From Nemophila menziesii (Eukaryota > Streptophyta > Magnoliopsida > Boraginales > Hydrophyllaceae): a DNA stretch of 64,000 nt. The position numbers were made by a program, and so were the translations under genes. The notes beneath the pieces were generated by a model, which was not told where the DNA came from, searched no databases, and saw only the letters and a program-made list of their open reading frames with translations. Position 1 is the first letter of the stretch; every line of letters starts with the position of its first letter. The stretch covers positions 25,161,507 to 25,225,506 of the forward strand of contig JARWIR010000017.1 in NCBI GenBank assembly GCA_029959085.1. The letters are read 5' to 3'. Of the stretch, positions 31,110 to 43,149 are shown piece after piece.

Positions 31110-32379
31110 TCCAGGCAAGAGGAGATTTATTAGGAAAGGAAAGTTTTGTATTATTAGATCCGGCAGAAGCTAATATAGTTATGGAGTACGTTCTTGAAAC
31201 CAAGAGAAGTTGGCCGATTAAATCAGAAAAACAAAAAGAGACTTAAGAATCTCTAAAGCTCAAAGAGTTAAACCAACAACTTGAGGAATTATGAGAACAG
31301 GCGCGAAAACTAGCTCAAGGAAATCTAGTACATACTTTACCTTCATGTCCTAGTTGTGGAGCAAGAGATCACTCGTGGGAGAATTGCATGAATAATCCAG
31401 CTTCAATTTCCTTCATAACTTATCAGAGAAACCATTATTATGATGGTTATTATCAATCTTAAGGAAATTACGCTGATTATCAGCACCCACAGAATTACAA
31501 TTGGTAGGAAATCAACAGACATATTATCAACCGCGACCACAATCTTATTATCCTTCACAACCTATCTATCAAGAAGCGCCGATTTACAATGAAGCTTATC
31601 AAGAACCACTTTCCTATTCAATGCAGCAAACCAGACAAGAGAAACCTGCGATTTTGAATTCAAGCATGGCTAAGATGATGAACCTAGTTGAAGATATGGA
31701 GATTAGCCAACAAGAATTCTAAAACCAATCCAAGATGCTTGAGAATAATGAGCGTACTATGTCACAAATGGTGAATAAACTTCAAATCCTTGCAAAAAGG
31801 CAACTCCCAAGTGATACTAGCGCTCCAGAAGACAGTGTTTGTCATGCAGTTGAATTAAGAAGTGGAAAACAATGACCTCCACCTAGAGTAGAACCAGAAC
31901 CAACCTCTATTCCTGAAAAAGTGGTTGAAGAAAAAATTGAAAACAAGGTGGAAGAGGTAATTGAACAAACAAGTGTCCCAGATAAGACACCAGAAAAGAA
32001 AGAGAGCCAAGTGGAAACAAATACACGTCCTCCTCCACCATTCCCGTCACGTGTCAGAAATCAGAACAATGAAAAAGAATTCAAGAAGTTCCTTGACATG
32101 GTGAACGAGTTGAAGATCAACATCCCGTTTGTAGAAGCTCTCACAAGAATGTCAAAATATCGTAAGTTCATGAAGGACATTATTTCTAACAAACGAAGTT
32201 TAGAAACCGAAGAAATGAATGGATTGCCAGAGGAGTGTAATGCTACACATGAAATAGAGTTACCACCAGATGAACCTCTACCCACGAATTCATGGATGAC
32301 ACCATCCATGATTATGAAGAATCGAGTTGAAAAGTTCGTGGGAATTAGAGGCAAGGGGTGGAAATTTCGTCAATCGTAA
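31110..32379 (+). pseudogene. Element A gag-pol remnant (gag core deleted)
   Basis: The frame begins with GKESFVLLDPAEANIVMEYV…TKRSWP, matching residues about 253-285 of the H ORF1 (KGNFVSMNHNEASEVLEN…ERSWP), so the gag core has been deleted. Next comes the zinc-knuckle-like CPSCGARDHSWENC (31350-31391), a Tyr/Gln-rich stretch (31501-31722), and an open part (31921-32379) with FPSRVRNQNNEKEFKKFLDM and NIPFVEALTRMSKYRKFMKD. The last two are a conserved block upstream of the protease in Athila pol. Several stops break it. It stops just before the twin-hairpin motif. Confidence 0.7.
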
Positions 32380-32385
32380 TCGAGG

Positions 32386-32438
32386 TAACACGTCAAACTT
32401 AATGACGTTAAACAAAAGTGCTCTTGGGAGACATCCCA
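32386..32438 (+). other. Element A post-ORF1 twin-hairpin motif
   Basis: Hairpin 1: ACGTC (32390-32394) and GACGT (32404-32408). Hairpin 2: TGGGA-GACA-TCCCA (32425-32438). It directly follows the stop. Confidence 0.75.
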
Positions 32439-32604
32439 CATTCTTTTATGTTTTTAGGTATTTATGTTTTTGTTTGTTTTAGTGAGTTTATTTTAGTGCA
32501 TATTGCAGTAATAAGACAGGGATAAGTGCTTTTGGTGTGTAGGTATCCAAGGGTTCGAGTTTGGGGTGAAAAAGTGGAAAATTTTCGGAGTTAAAAAGGC
32601 CTGG

Positions 32605-33065
32605 ACAGAAGCTTTTTGCAGTACACCGCAGGTACTTGCGGTGCACCGCACCTATCAGCGCGAGAAATTTAACAAAAACTTCGAACTGGCATAACTTTGC
32701 GCTCGGGTATCGGATTTCACTTTTTCTCGAGTCTAAATCGCATATTTTTTGAGATTTATCCAATGGAGTGGAGAAAAACTGGTTCGGAGATAAAATAAAA
32801 AACGAAATTTTACGGAAAATTCAGACTAGCTCTCCGGTATACCGGGCCCCACGGGGTAAGACTCGGGTTTTTGACCGAGAGGGAAAAAATTCAGAGTTTC
32901 AGCTCTGGTACACCGAGCCATATCTCCGGTATACCGCAAGGTCAAAAACTCGTGGCCACGGGGTAAGGACACGCGTTTTTTGCCGTAACTCGAAATTTCA
33001 AGAGCTTCATCTCCGGTACACCGGACCATACCTCCGGTACACCGCACAGCGCCGCTGGAGAGAGA
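32605..33065 (+). repeat. Element A GC-rich palindromic island
   Basis: Units of about 100 bases have the core CTCCGGTATACCGG or CTCCGGTACACCGG plus a spacer with CACGGGGTAAGAC(T/A)CG…GTTTTT, ending CAGCGCCGCTGGAGAG (33047-33062). Same position as in B, F and H. Confidence 0.75.
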
Positions 33066-33645
33066 AATAAGCTTCGCTTTCAGGAAGGAGGATTGTTATT
33101 ATTCCGAAATTATTGATCCTTAAGCTTCTCCTTCTTCCCCAAACCTCTCCCAACTCCATGGAAGCTTCATCAAACCAACCCTAATCATCAAAACACTACC
33201 CAATAACCATGAAAACACATCCAATTCCTTCTCCACATCATTACAAAGAAGATTCAACCACCCATATCATACCAAAACACATTGAATCCAAGAATCAAAA
33301 GCTTAAATTTCAGAAATTCATCTTACAATTTCTTAAATCCATACCAATCCATGAAGAATCCATCTTACCCATATAGAGAATCATCATCAAATCACCTTTC
33401 CTAACCCAAATAAAGCTTGTACAACCAATAATCAAGAGCTTCAAATTTTAAAGAGTGGTTAAAGCTTTGAGTTGGGGGTCAATTGAGATGATTGAAAGAA
33501 CATAAATATTATCTACTGTAAGGGAGATGAAGAAAAGCAAGGTATTGGGTTTTATTATGAAGAAATCAAGTGAGAAAAGTTCTAGTTCCAATACAAACGG
33601 TAAAACAAGTCAAGAGAAGAGAGGTTAGCATGCTGTGTTGATTCA
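33066..33645 (+). other. Element A leader of ORF2
   Basis: C/A-rich, with CCAACTCCATGGAAGCTTCATC as in H (60738-60757) and F (54448-54470). It ends with the purine motif CTTTGAGTTGGGGGTC (33465-33480). No gene is seen. Confidence 0.5.
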
Positions 33646-34195
33646 ATGGGCAAAAAGGTTCCAGCTTTAGTGAAGAAAACAACACAACCTCTACAAATCG
33701 AAGACCCTACACCCGAAGAAAAAGAGAAAGCTTCAATGGCCATGATAGCTTCTCCAAAGAAACAATTAAAAGGAACTACCTTTACTTATAAGAGAGTATT
33801 TGAAGAAGAAATTGATCAAGGAGAATACAAGAAGACTCTTGGAGTTTGGTAAAAGATTGGGTTGGTCTACGTGCATGGTAAGGCGTTCTAAAAACGCTAT
33901 CTTTGTGAATTGTATTTTGTGAGGAGAAGAAGAGGATGTGGCACAGTTGATCTATGAGGAGGTGATGCGATTTTCGGTCTCTCCCATGTCGTTATTTAAT
34001 GCAATATCCTACTATGATCACGTGTCTTGATCGGAAAGAGAATTAGAAGTTGGGTCAAGAAGAAACACGTGAGTTTAACAATATTGACAATGCTTGGATC
34101 ATTAAAGTTTTGAGAGTAATAACGTTATAACACTCCGTGAACAATCAAAGAAAAATCCAGCAGAATCCTATCTTGGATGTCAATAAGGCGAGGTA
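33646..34195 (+). pseudogene. Element A ORF2 remnant
   Basis: The open part ends FTYKRVFEEEIDQGEYKK, aligned with FAYEKVFKEEIRDGEYKR of the H ORF2. After a frameshift, pieces matching KLGWSTFMVSRS, CILRGEE and VAQLIYEEV follow, with the middle of the domain deleted, and then the end PILDVNKAR-like before a stop near 34197. Confidence 0.65.
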
Positions 34196-34290
34196 ATAGC
34201 CTCGAAGAGTATGTTTTCTTTCTTCCCTACCATTTCTTTATGTGCAATATGTATGCTAATTTTAAATTTTATTTTTCTTGAGTCTTTTTC

Positions 34291-34310
34291 GAGTCGTGGG
34301 GACACGACTC
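34291..34310 (+). other. Element A post-ORF2 hairpin
   Basis: GAGTCGTG-GGGA-CACGACTC is a perfect 8-bp stem with 4-base loop, followed at once by TTTTTGAGTTGGGGGTG (34314-34330). The same structure occurs at 62357-62376. Confidence 0.75.
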
Positions 34311-35079
34311 ATTTTTGAGTTGGGGGTGGGGATTCGTTGATCTCATCTTCCTTTATTCGTTGTTCACATCTTCCTTTTTGTTTTTTTACATAAAATTTAA
34401 ATTTTTTTGGTTGAAATAGGCATAGAATATGTTGAATGTACCTATTGAGCATGATTTAATTAAGTTAATGATAGTAGGTAGTATGTTCTTGAAAGATGTC
34501 ATAAATATCTTTCAGATGCATGTGTGAAAACAGGAAATAAAAGATAGAAAAGTTAATGAGCAATGCTAAGAAGTTATGTTGAAACTTAGGGAGAGTTATT
34601 TGGTGTGTAGAACGTGAGGTTTGAAATTAGTTGAAAACCCACTTGTCTATGAACTATTAGTGAAAAAGTAACAAAATCCGGTAGTTAGAAAAATGAATAA
34701 GGCAGTTCTTTCATATTGAAGCCACTTGAAGACTTTTTATACCTTCTCACCCTTTTATTTGATAATTGTTATTATTTATCCGTCTTAGCCCCTCTGAGCC
34801 TTTCTAAATCCTTTTATTGAAACACATTATAATCCATACCCTTAGTTTGTAGGACTTATCTATATGACCCGCACTCGAATCGCAAAACTTGAAACAAGTC
34901 ATTTTTAGAGCTTGAGTTTGGGGTGGTGGGTTTCATCATTAGGGAACATGGGGATTTGGAAATTGTAATTGTGATTTTATTGATGATGAAAAGTTATTAT
35001 TGTAACCCTTTGACGGGGTAATAGTGAATGGAAAAGAAACTACGAGCTAAATTTGCCAACAAGGGCATAAAAAGAAAAG

Positions 35080-35166
<87 letters not shown>

Positions 35167-35835
35167 CAAAATAGCATGATATCTCAACATCATAAAGATA
35201 GTCATAGCTATACAAAAGAAAAAAATTGATATGAAAAGAAAATATATTCAGACTGACAAAGTGGAAATTGTATATCATCATAAAAGGTTTTATTTGGGAA
35301 TATTGGGGATGCACATCAAAAAGCATAAAAAATTGGGTTGAGTGAGAACATCTTCGAGTGGAAACTCAAGCTCTAGGGCGATTCGTTGATGGAATGTGGG
35401 GAGAGAGCCAAAAGCTCACTTTTTATTTTATCCAAATATACCACACCGTCCCTAAGCCCCGTTATAACCAAAGACCTTAGGATTTCTAACTACTTGGTGG
35501 AGAAACAATTGAGCTATTAGGTAATAGGTAAGTGGACCATTGAATTCTATATTAGGACCTATGAACAACCTATAGCCATGAACATGAACTAAGTTATCAA
35601 CCTCTCCTTCTGGCATTGCGAAATTAATCTTGAATTGAAATTATGGATTGTTGATTATGTGTATATTAAGCATACGTGTGCATTATTTCTTGAGCATTAC
35701 TACATGAGAATTTTTAGGTATTTTTGCTCTAGGATCACTCATTGTGTTCTGTTCTTATTCTCCTCCTACTTCTTCTTTTTGTTTATTTGACTACCCTACT
35801 ATTCTTTATTCTTATTGTATCGGGATGATACAACT
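34311..35835 (+). other. Element A conserved 3' non-coding region
   Basis: It aligns with 62377-63845 of element H and, less well, with B. It includes purine motifs at 34315 and 34912 and a stretch GTAACCCTTTGACGGGGTAATAG (35001-35023). Confidence 0.65.
35082..35163 (+). repeat. (AT)n microsatellite in element A
   Basis: About 41 AT units; element H has only a short TATATATATG at the same place (63150). Confidence 0.95.
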
Positions 35836-35850
35836 TTGAGTTGGGGGTCT
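35836..35850 (+). other. Element A polypurine tract
   Basis: TTGAGTTGGGGGTCT directly before the 3' LTR. Confidence 0.85.
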
Positions 35851-36299
35851 TGATGTCTCCCCATTTGTGATGATTTATTAGTAGTTGAAGACATCATTTT
35901 AGTTGTATTTATTAGTTTATAGGTCGATTTTCACATGATTTAGTACACTTTCCTATTTTGGATCTTGAATTGATTATTTATTATTTTTAGAGCAAATTGG
36001 GTTTAATTGTTTATTTAGTGTGAAGCTTTAGAGATATATGGTAATTAATTAGAGTCCAAGTTGGTTCCAAGAGCTAAAGGAAAGAAGATAAATATGGAAA
36101 TTGAAGATAAGGAAGTAAAAGCTAAAATTATGGAAAAAGGAAAAGCTGTCTTAAATCTGAATTCCAGCACCTACGACCACAAATCAGCTTATATCTTAAA
36201 ATAGATGAGGAATTTGGAGAAACAGTCAAGATCAAAGTTGGAGATCTTTCTGAGACGATGAATTTCGACTACTCATACAAGTCAATCGGATGAGTATTG
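35851..36299 (+). repeat. Element A 3' LTR, truncated
   Basis: First 449 bases of the LTR, about a dozen differences from the 5' copy, breaking off in GGATGAGTATTGG|ACTCTTTC. Confidence 0.85.
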
Positions 36300-36880
36300 G
36301 ACTCTTTCAAAAATTACGGGATCAAATTGGACTCTTTCAAAAATTACTTTAGGAACTCAACTCACTCGTGGGGCTGGATTTTTTAATGCAAATCAACCAG
36401 GAACTATTTTTGCAACTATTGAATATAAGGGAGTTGTTTCTTCGATGAACAATTAGGATTTGGTGGGATTTTCCCACCAAACAACATAAAAATTTGATGG
36501 GAAAAGTTCGACGGGAAAAAAATTTTGGTCGGAAAATAATGGTGGAAAAAAAAATCTGGGCGGAAAAAATTTGGCCGGAAAAGTTGGCCGGAATTTTTTT
36601 GGCGGGAAAATTTTGTCTGAAATCTTTGGTGGAAAAATTTATTGAGATGACATAATTCAAGGGTATTATTGTCTATTGTGTCATTTATATTAGACATGAC
36701 TTTTAAAGGCATTATCACCTCCTTTTAGGGTGGTATTAGTAATTGCCCCTTCAAAAAAAATTATTAATAAATTATTATGATGATGTTTTATATTTTAAAA
36801 TATTTTTTTTATCAAGGATGTTTTTTGAAAAGTGTTTTATTAACTGGTAAATATAAATATAACATTGATGCCTAGATGGA
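36300..36880. other. Unclassified segment with GGCGGGAAAA-type repeats
   Basis: A direct repeat GGACTCTTTCAAAAATTAC occurs at about 36299 and 36329. From 36455 to 36640, about ten degenerate units of (GG)(C/T)GGGAAAA(T)TTT follow. No gene is seen. Confidence 0.45.
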
Positions 36881-37351
36881 GAGGTGTAACATTTTCCAAA
36901 CTCATAGAGAAGAGGCGTTGACATACATTTGACATATATTCCGACGTTTAGAAACGAGGCATTGACATACATTTATCATTTACCCGACACTTACAAAAGA
37001 GGCGTCGACATATATTTGACATCTTTTACGACTTTTACAAAAGTCGTCGCCATATATAAGATATATTTTATAATGCTACAAAAGAGACGTTGGTAAATGT
37101 AGATCGTATTTGGCGACACTTCCATAAAAGGCGACGTGTCATCAAAGCGCCCCTTAATTGAAATAAAGACGTTTTATTATCGGTGTCGCTAATAAGTATG
37201 TATGAGGACGCTGTTTTGAGAGCGTCGCTAGATAATAAACGACACATACGTATCCAACACGTTTTTAGGCGTTGCCATTGGTAAAGACAACGCTCTTAAA
37301 GTGTTGCCTAATGTTAAAAAAGTGTCGGTAAATCCATGTTTTCTTGTGGTG
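36880..37351. repeat. CACTA-2 right subterminal region
   Basis: Repeats of GAGGCGT(T/C)GACATACATTTGACAT and later GGCGTCGCTAATAAG-type motifs, up to the terminal repeat CCATGTTTTCTTGTGGTG. Confidence 0.65.
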
Positions 37352-38520
37352 GCTTGAAAGTGTTTGGTGATTGTTTGGGTCTTCATTTAAATGTTACAAA
37401 TTTGAATATTTATTATGTAGGATAGTGTTGAGCATGCTAGTATTTTGGCAACTACTCACTTTGATAAAGAAGAGATGCCTGTATATATAGGTGTACCTCT
37501 TGAACCTTTCGTGTTGCTTCAAGAGATTACAAACCTCTTTTTGATAAATTAGAGGGGTATGTTAGATCTTGGAATGCTTCTTCACTTTATTTTGCGTATA
37601 GATTAGAACTAATTAGACCGGTTCTTCAAGGCGTGATTTGTTTTTGATTTACTATCTTCCCTGTTCCGATAGGTGTTCGTGATAGTATTGTTGGAAACCG
37701 AAGACGGTGATTCTCCTCTTTTGAAGAACATTTGGGAACTAAAAGAGGTTATTCGAGGTTTGATAGGTGGTGAGGGTAAAGAGGAGATTTTGGCTAGATG
37801 GTTCTTGTTGGCTTGTTATCACCACATCATTCCTGAGGTATCTAGCGCAATTTTTCATAATATATATGAGAAACCTTATGAATTATTTAGGCTTAGATAT
37901 TTTTTGAGGCCTTGGGCTAATATTATTTGGGATTCATGCGTCACTCCTAAACATGCTATTGTCATTTGTATAATTTTAAGGGAGAGACTTAAAATAAAAG
38001 ATCGTATGACCTATCTGGAGTTGGATTCACTTTGTGCTTTATGTGGTGAAAACTTTGAGTCAAATAAGCATATTTTCTTCGAATATGCTTATGGGAAAGA
38101 TATGTGAGATGAGATAAGGAAATGGTTAGGTATCAATAAGGAGATGAATACTTTCTTAAGTGCTTTGAAATGGCTTAATAGACTAAAGGCTCGAGAGAAC
38201 TGAAGGAGAAAGGCTAGGAGGATAGCTTTTGGAGCCACCGTGCATCATATATGGAGGGCAAGAAATTATCTTGCGATGAGAGGTGATACAACTACTCGAG
38301 AAACGGTTATCAAGGAAGTCAAGTGGCGTACTTTTTCCATTTTATTTTCCTTATTCCCTCATCATTCCTTTTTGGATGATAGTGGGAGTTTATCATGTAA
38401 TTGTATGAGATAGCTGCTTTCGCTTTTTGTTGCTACCTTAACCTTTCAGGCTTAGGTAGGTGACTTCTATACAGTGTACAATTTATTTTTGCTTATTAAT
38501 ATAACCGTTTACCCAACCCA
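37352..38520 (+). pseudogene. LINE-C, right fragment (RT end, zf-RVT, tail)
   Basis: Starting in frame with 16449, it reads SLKVFGDCLGLHLNVTNLN, then YKPLFDKLEGYVRSWNASSL and RLELIRPVLQGV (thumb). An open frame (37673-38107) follows with ILRERLKIKDR…LCALCGENFESNKHIFFEYA, a zf-RVT domain. A further decayed tail (RRKARRIAFGATVHHIWRARN) ends at a stop near 38412. The 3' end near 38520 has a short A-run. No RNase H is seen. Confidence 0.75.
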
Positions 38521-39050
38521 AAAAAACTATAAAAATATTATTTTTATCGAGATTTTAGATTAATCGACACCATTATCAAATTTTAATCACTAGACCAATA
38601 AAACTATTTATTTATTTTGAAAACTGAATATGCCTTATTAATATGTAAAAGAAAAAAATAAAACTGGAACGTTGTTACTTTTTTTTTCAAAATTGAAATT
38701 ATAGGGTGAATGACATATATGGTTTTGGAGACTAATTTTGTGTCATATAGGGAGTGTATGGAATCTTGCTTCTCCAAAGGAGCCACAGATTTATTAATTG
38801 TCTATTATACCCTCGAATTATAAATACTCCCTAAATCCAACCATTTTGTCCCATTCTGGCATTTCTTTCTCTTCGATACTAAGCGATTCTCACTTTCTCC
38901 CTCTAGCATTCATCTTCGACTAACAGTACACATAGAAACAACTGCGAGGAAGAAGAAATCGACTACAACTAAAAACAAAAAAAAACATAGGAGAAGGTCA
39001 GCACCATTCTGTTGTTTATTTTTCTTATTTTGAAGCTTTTCGTTTCTGAA
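38520..39050. other. No gene seen
   Basis: AT-rich sequence between LINE-C and the ACTCAGT-rich region; part may be a terminal region of an unclassified DNA element. Confidence 0.35.
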
Positions 39051-39984
39051 AATGGTAAAACCATAGGGTTTTGATTGATACTCAGTATTTTTTGAAACCA
39101 TACTCTGTAATTCTTACTTTATGGGTGGCGCTGAGCAACCCATAGTATTTTCAAAGCTTTTTGTTATTAAAAATGTTAAACCCCTAAGGTTTTGGTTGAT
39201 ACTCAGTATTTTTTGAAACTATAAACTCAGTGATTCCTAGTTTAAGGGGATGCTGAGAAATCCATTAGTTTTTGAAAAATAATCAGTGTTTCCTGTAGTC
39301 AGCGAGTACAAACTCACGCCTTACTTAAAGTTTTCTGAAAGTAACGAGTACAAATACGAGACAACACTCAGTTATTTATGTTGTTTTTACCAAATGATCT
39401 GCGTGTTTTATGAACTAAATACTCCGTGATTTGATAAAATTATTAGAACCAAGTGTTAGAGAAAACTGAGTACTAAATTATTGGTGTTTTGAATATCAAA
39501 ACAATTAATACTTAGTGTTTAAGTAACATGATTTGTATTTTGAATATTAAACACTGAGTAATCAGTGTGTATTTGGTTTCATGAGTACTCATAATCAAAT
39601 GTTCGAGTACTTAGTGCTTAACTAGCATTTTGCATACCTTAAATACTAAAAGTATTAATACGCAGCAAAAAGTAAATAAAAAAGGGTGATTGACTCATAT
39701 AGTCCACAGACTATTGTCAATTTCCCAACAAGTCCAACCCACCCAAAAATCTGGATTGCCCTTCCACTCCACTTAATGACTTTGACTTGCAAAAACTAAC
39801 TTCCTAATTACATGCAACCAATCAATTAATATCAAAACAAAAAGGGAAAAATTCCAATAACATTAAATTAAATAAACCAAATTTCCTTAACTTAATTATT
39901 TTATATTTTGTATATATTTTTGGGAATTAAACACATGATTTATTAGTACTTAGGGTGTGGATTATTAATTTCAAAAAAATGTAT

Positions 39985-40345
39985 TGGTGAGGTGTTGTGT
40001 ATCGTGTAATTTTTCCCATGAAAAAGGCGTAGGGTTGGCAGTATATTTTTGTAGGTGCTTTAGATATAATCAATGGTGTATGGTGGGGATGTATATGTAT
40101 GACTAAATGTCGTTGGGTAATGTGTGCAATTTTGGTGTGTGTTGTGAGAAAACAATGGTGTGTAGTTTTTTTGTGTATCGTATAATTCTTCCCTTGAAAA
40201 AGGCGTAAGGTTGGCATTATATTTTTGTAGGTGTTTTAGTTATAATTGATGGTGTATGGTGGGGATGTATATGTACAACTAAGTGTTGTTAGGTAATGTG
40301 TGCATTATTGGTGGTGTTGTGAGAAATCAATGGTGTGTAATTTGG
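39985..40345 (+). repeat. Tandem duplication of about 180 bases
   Basis: Two copies of a unit with GTGTATCGT(G/A)TAATT, AAAAAGGCGTA, GGTGTATGGTGGGGATGTATA and GTGTGCA follow each other. Confidence 0.75.
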
Positions 40346-40612
40346 GAGCTAGAATAGAAGTCAAAATGAGGTGGGTTATTCGTTTTATTTTGATGGTGTG
40401 ACGGTTATAATTAAGGATGTGTGTACTTTGTGAAACACAAACAAATTTAAAAATATAAATAATGCTAAAAATGGTTAAAAATGAATATTACTGAAAAGCA
40501 AACTAACAGTTATTGAATAAAAGCAAATCGAATCAAAATGTCACTGATAATACAAACTAACACCATGTGGTGCACTAGCATTCACTTATTACAGAATAAT
40601 CTCATAAGAAAA

Positions 40613-40800
40613 CTGCCGCCACTCGAGGATCATTCTCCACCATTTTCCACCGTCGCTCAAGGACCATTCTCCACCATCTTCACACCCATCTTTCCATCAA
40701 GCCTCTATACTGCAGAAGAAAACGCCCGCCGCTCGAGGACCATTCTCCACCATCTTCTCCCGCCGCTCGAGGACCATTCTCCTCTATCTTCCATTACCGC
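40613..40800 (+). repeat. CGCTCGAGGACCATTCTCC repeat
   Basis: Four imperfect copies of a 30-38-base unit with core CTCGAGGACCATTCTCCACC. A frame through it is low-complexity and not supported. Confidence 0.75.
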
Positions 40801-42252
40801 TCGAAAAAAAAAATTCACACTCACCTTCCCACTCATCTTCTGCCGGTTAATCTTTGTAAGTCGGTGGGTTTGTAATCATATGAGAATGATATTGGAAATA
40901 AAAAACTTTCCATCGTGTAATGCTTGAATTATGCGATTAGATTATATGCACAAAAATGGATTCCGTTATATCAAATAAATATGAAATAAAATCTAATTAT
41001 TTCGTTTAATGTAAGGGTATGGATAGTATACGGATTAAAAAACTGGGCCTTTTGGAGGAGAATAATTCGTTGGACTCTATGGGGGTGAGTTATTGGATTT
41101 TTGGACTTAATTGTCTAATATCTACATAAAATATTAGAGAACTCAAAGATTATATATACAAATCTCTGAGTACTCATTGAAAACTGAGCATTAAGAATAA
41201 TAATAACTTAATATCAAGTGTGATAAGCATATTAATCAATATAAAGTGTCTAATAGGGCAATGTGTGTATTCTTTTGATCAATGGTTTTGTTTTAATATC
41301 TTATTTATTGCAAATGACACCAAAGGCAATACAATATCGTTTAATAGGATTATTTGCTATAATGGGACTGAATGGAATCGATTTGGTGAAATTGCTCACT
41401 ATTCGTACAATATATAATCAATCAATGAAGCAAGAGCATTGATAGTGTAAGTTGTTGTGTCACCACAAATATTTACAGATGATTGAAATAACCTGAAATA
41501 TTGATAGACTTTTTGACGTAATTTTAGATGATGGTTTATGTTTTGTTTGGAAGATGATGTCTGATTAGTATTGTAATTTGACTAGGTGGTTTTGACGTTG
41601 GACTAGATGTTGGGTATGACTATTAAATATTAATTTTGCTTGCATAACTGTTGCTCAGGTACTAGAATGTATGTTGCAGTAATACTCATGGTGTACTCTA
41701 TGATTTTATGGAGTACTCGTCAAATTTGTAGAGTACTCATCGAATGTGTAGAGCACTAAGAAATTATATTGAGTATTGATGAGCACTCATCAAATGTGTA
41801 GAGTACCTCATCAAATCTGTTGACTACTCAGTTAAATAGTTGAATACTTAGTTTAATAATTGAGTATTCATAAAAAAAATTGTTAGATCACAACTTGAAT
41901 AAAATACACAGTAAAAGGATAGAGTACTCAGTGAAATAATGGAGTACTCTACAAATTTAGTGAGGACTCAGCTTAATAACTAAGCGACCAACAACTCTAT
42001 TGAGAATTCTTCGAATTACTTCAATATTCAAAAACAACATTATCAAATTACAACAATAAATAAAGTACTTAAGTAAAAAGAATAGAGTAATCATCACATA
42101 TTTTTTGAGTACTCTGAGTATTAAAAAAATACGAGGAACAAATTAATAACACATAGAAGTCAATGAAAGATTAACATAAAATATAATCAAGTAATACAAA
42201 AAACATAAACTTTACCAGGAGTCAAGTACCAAAAAAACACATCATCAAAATT

Positions 42253-42537
42253 TTAGTCTCCAACAACCATAAATAAAAACAAAACAAAATCAAAAATAGT
42301 TGTTCTACAATTAGACCGACTGTGGGTGCCCATCTTCTTGCATCTGCCACAATGGATTCTATGCAACATTTTCTTTGTACTGGAACGAAAGTGCTTTGTT
42401 TGTGGCCTACCCGGGGGAACCCTAACGGGAGGAGCATGTATAGCTACAGAATCGTCGACAGGGACTTCAACTTGAAATGTCGACATAACAGGTTTGTTAT
42501 TTGAATAAGTCTTCATGTTCAAATAAACAATCAACAA
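42253..42537 (-). pseudogene. Mutator-like transposase C-terminal fragment
   Basis: Minus-strand frame with VPPGRPQTKHFRS (the PPGRP..K.R block) followed by CGRCKKMGTHSRSNC, a CCHC-type zinc knuckle with one extra residue before the histidine. This pair ends many plant MULE transposases and related FAR1-like proteins. No catalytic domain is seen upstream. Confidence 0.5.
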
Positions 42538-43149
42538 GTAGTCAGATAATAATATAAAAGACTACTCAAACTATTACAAAAACATAGTGTATTCATAGAT
42601 TATATCTTTAAAAGAACCCCCTAATAATACATGAACACTAAGTGCTAAATGGGTTAACATTAAAGGGGAAACTAGTATCAAAACACTGAGTACTCACTAA
42701 TAGTAAATAATCTTTGAGTACCAAATGGCTTATCATTAAGGTACCACTAATATAAAATGACTGACTACTCAATGGTTTAACATAAATGGAACTATAATAA
42801 CAAATCACTGAGTATTCGCCTGACACTAAGTACTCAATGATTTATTGAACAAACACTGAGTACACAATGGTTTATTGAACAGACACTGAGTACTCAATGT
42901 TTTATTGAACAAACACTGAGTAATCAATGATTTATTAAACACAAACACTTATTAATCAGTGTTGTTAAAATCTGAATACGTATAAAGTTATTGAACACAT
43001 ATATTAATAACATAAGCTCTGAGTACTCAGTGATTGTATAAATCACCTAGTATTGAGAAGTACTCTACTTACATGCATGCAACATCACCGAGTAAATCAT
43101 AATACCTAATAGGCATAATAAACCCTGAACAATATAGAGTAATCATGTA

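Larger units (their letters stand above)
29476..36299 (+). mobile_element. LTR element A, non-autonomous Athila-like retrotransposon, decayed
   Basis: It has a 5' LTR (29476-30989), a primer-binding site, gag/pol remnants without RT, RNase H or integrase core, twin hairpins, palindromic island, an ORF2 fragment, a third hairpin, a polypurine tract, and a 3' LTR start (35851) that breaks off at about 36299. Many stops and LTR differences show greater age than element H. It is inserted in an exon-like fragment inside CACTA-2. Confidence 0.85.
16450..37351 (-). mobile_element. CACTA-2, large decayed En/Spm-type element carrying nested insertions
   Basis: The left end is CACTACAAGAAAACAGGG (16450) and the right end is the complement of CACCACAAGAAAACATGG (ending 37351), 16 of 18 bases alike. 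Flanking triplets are GAT (16447-16449) and GCT (37352-37354), a 3-bp duplication with one change. Both ends carry GGCGT/GACGC-type subterminal motifs. A TNP2 C-terminal remnant lies near the left end on the minus strand. The interrupted LINE-C frame rejoins across the element. The 20.9-kb length includes LTR elements B and A (about 14 kb), a SINE and gene-like fragments. A composite of two elements with similar ends cannot be excluded, but the LINE join argues for one. Confidence 0.7.

Noticed and set aside
34997..35326. Minus-strand open frame in element A
   Set aside because: It reads an AT microsatellite inside a non-coding conserved region; absent from element H.
40538..40927. 129-codon plus-strand frame
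   Set aside because: It is built on the CTCGAGGACCATTCTCC tandem repeat and has no recognisable domain.
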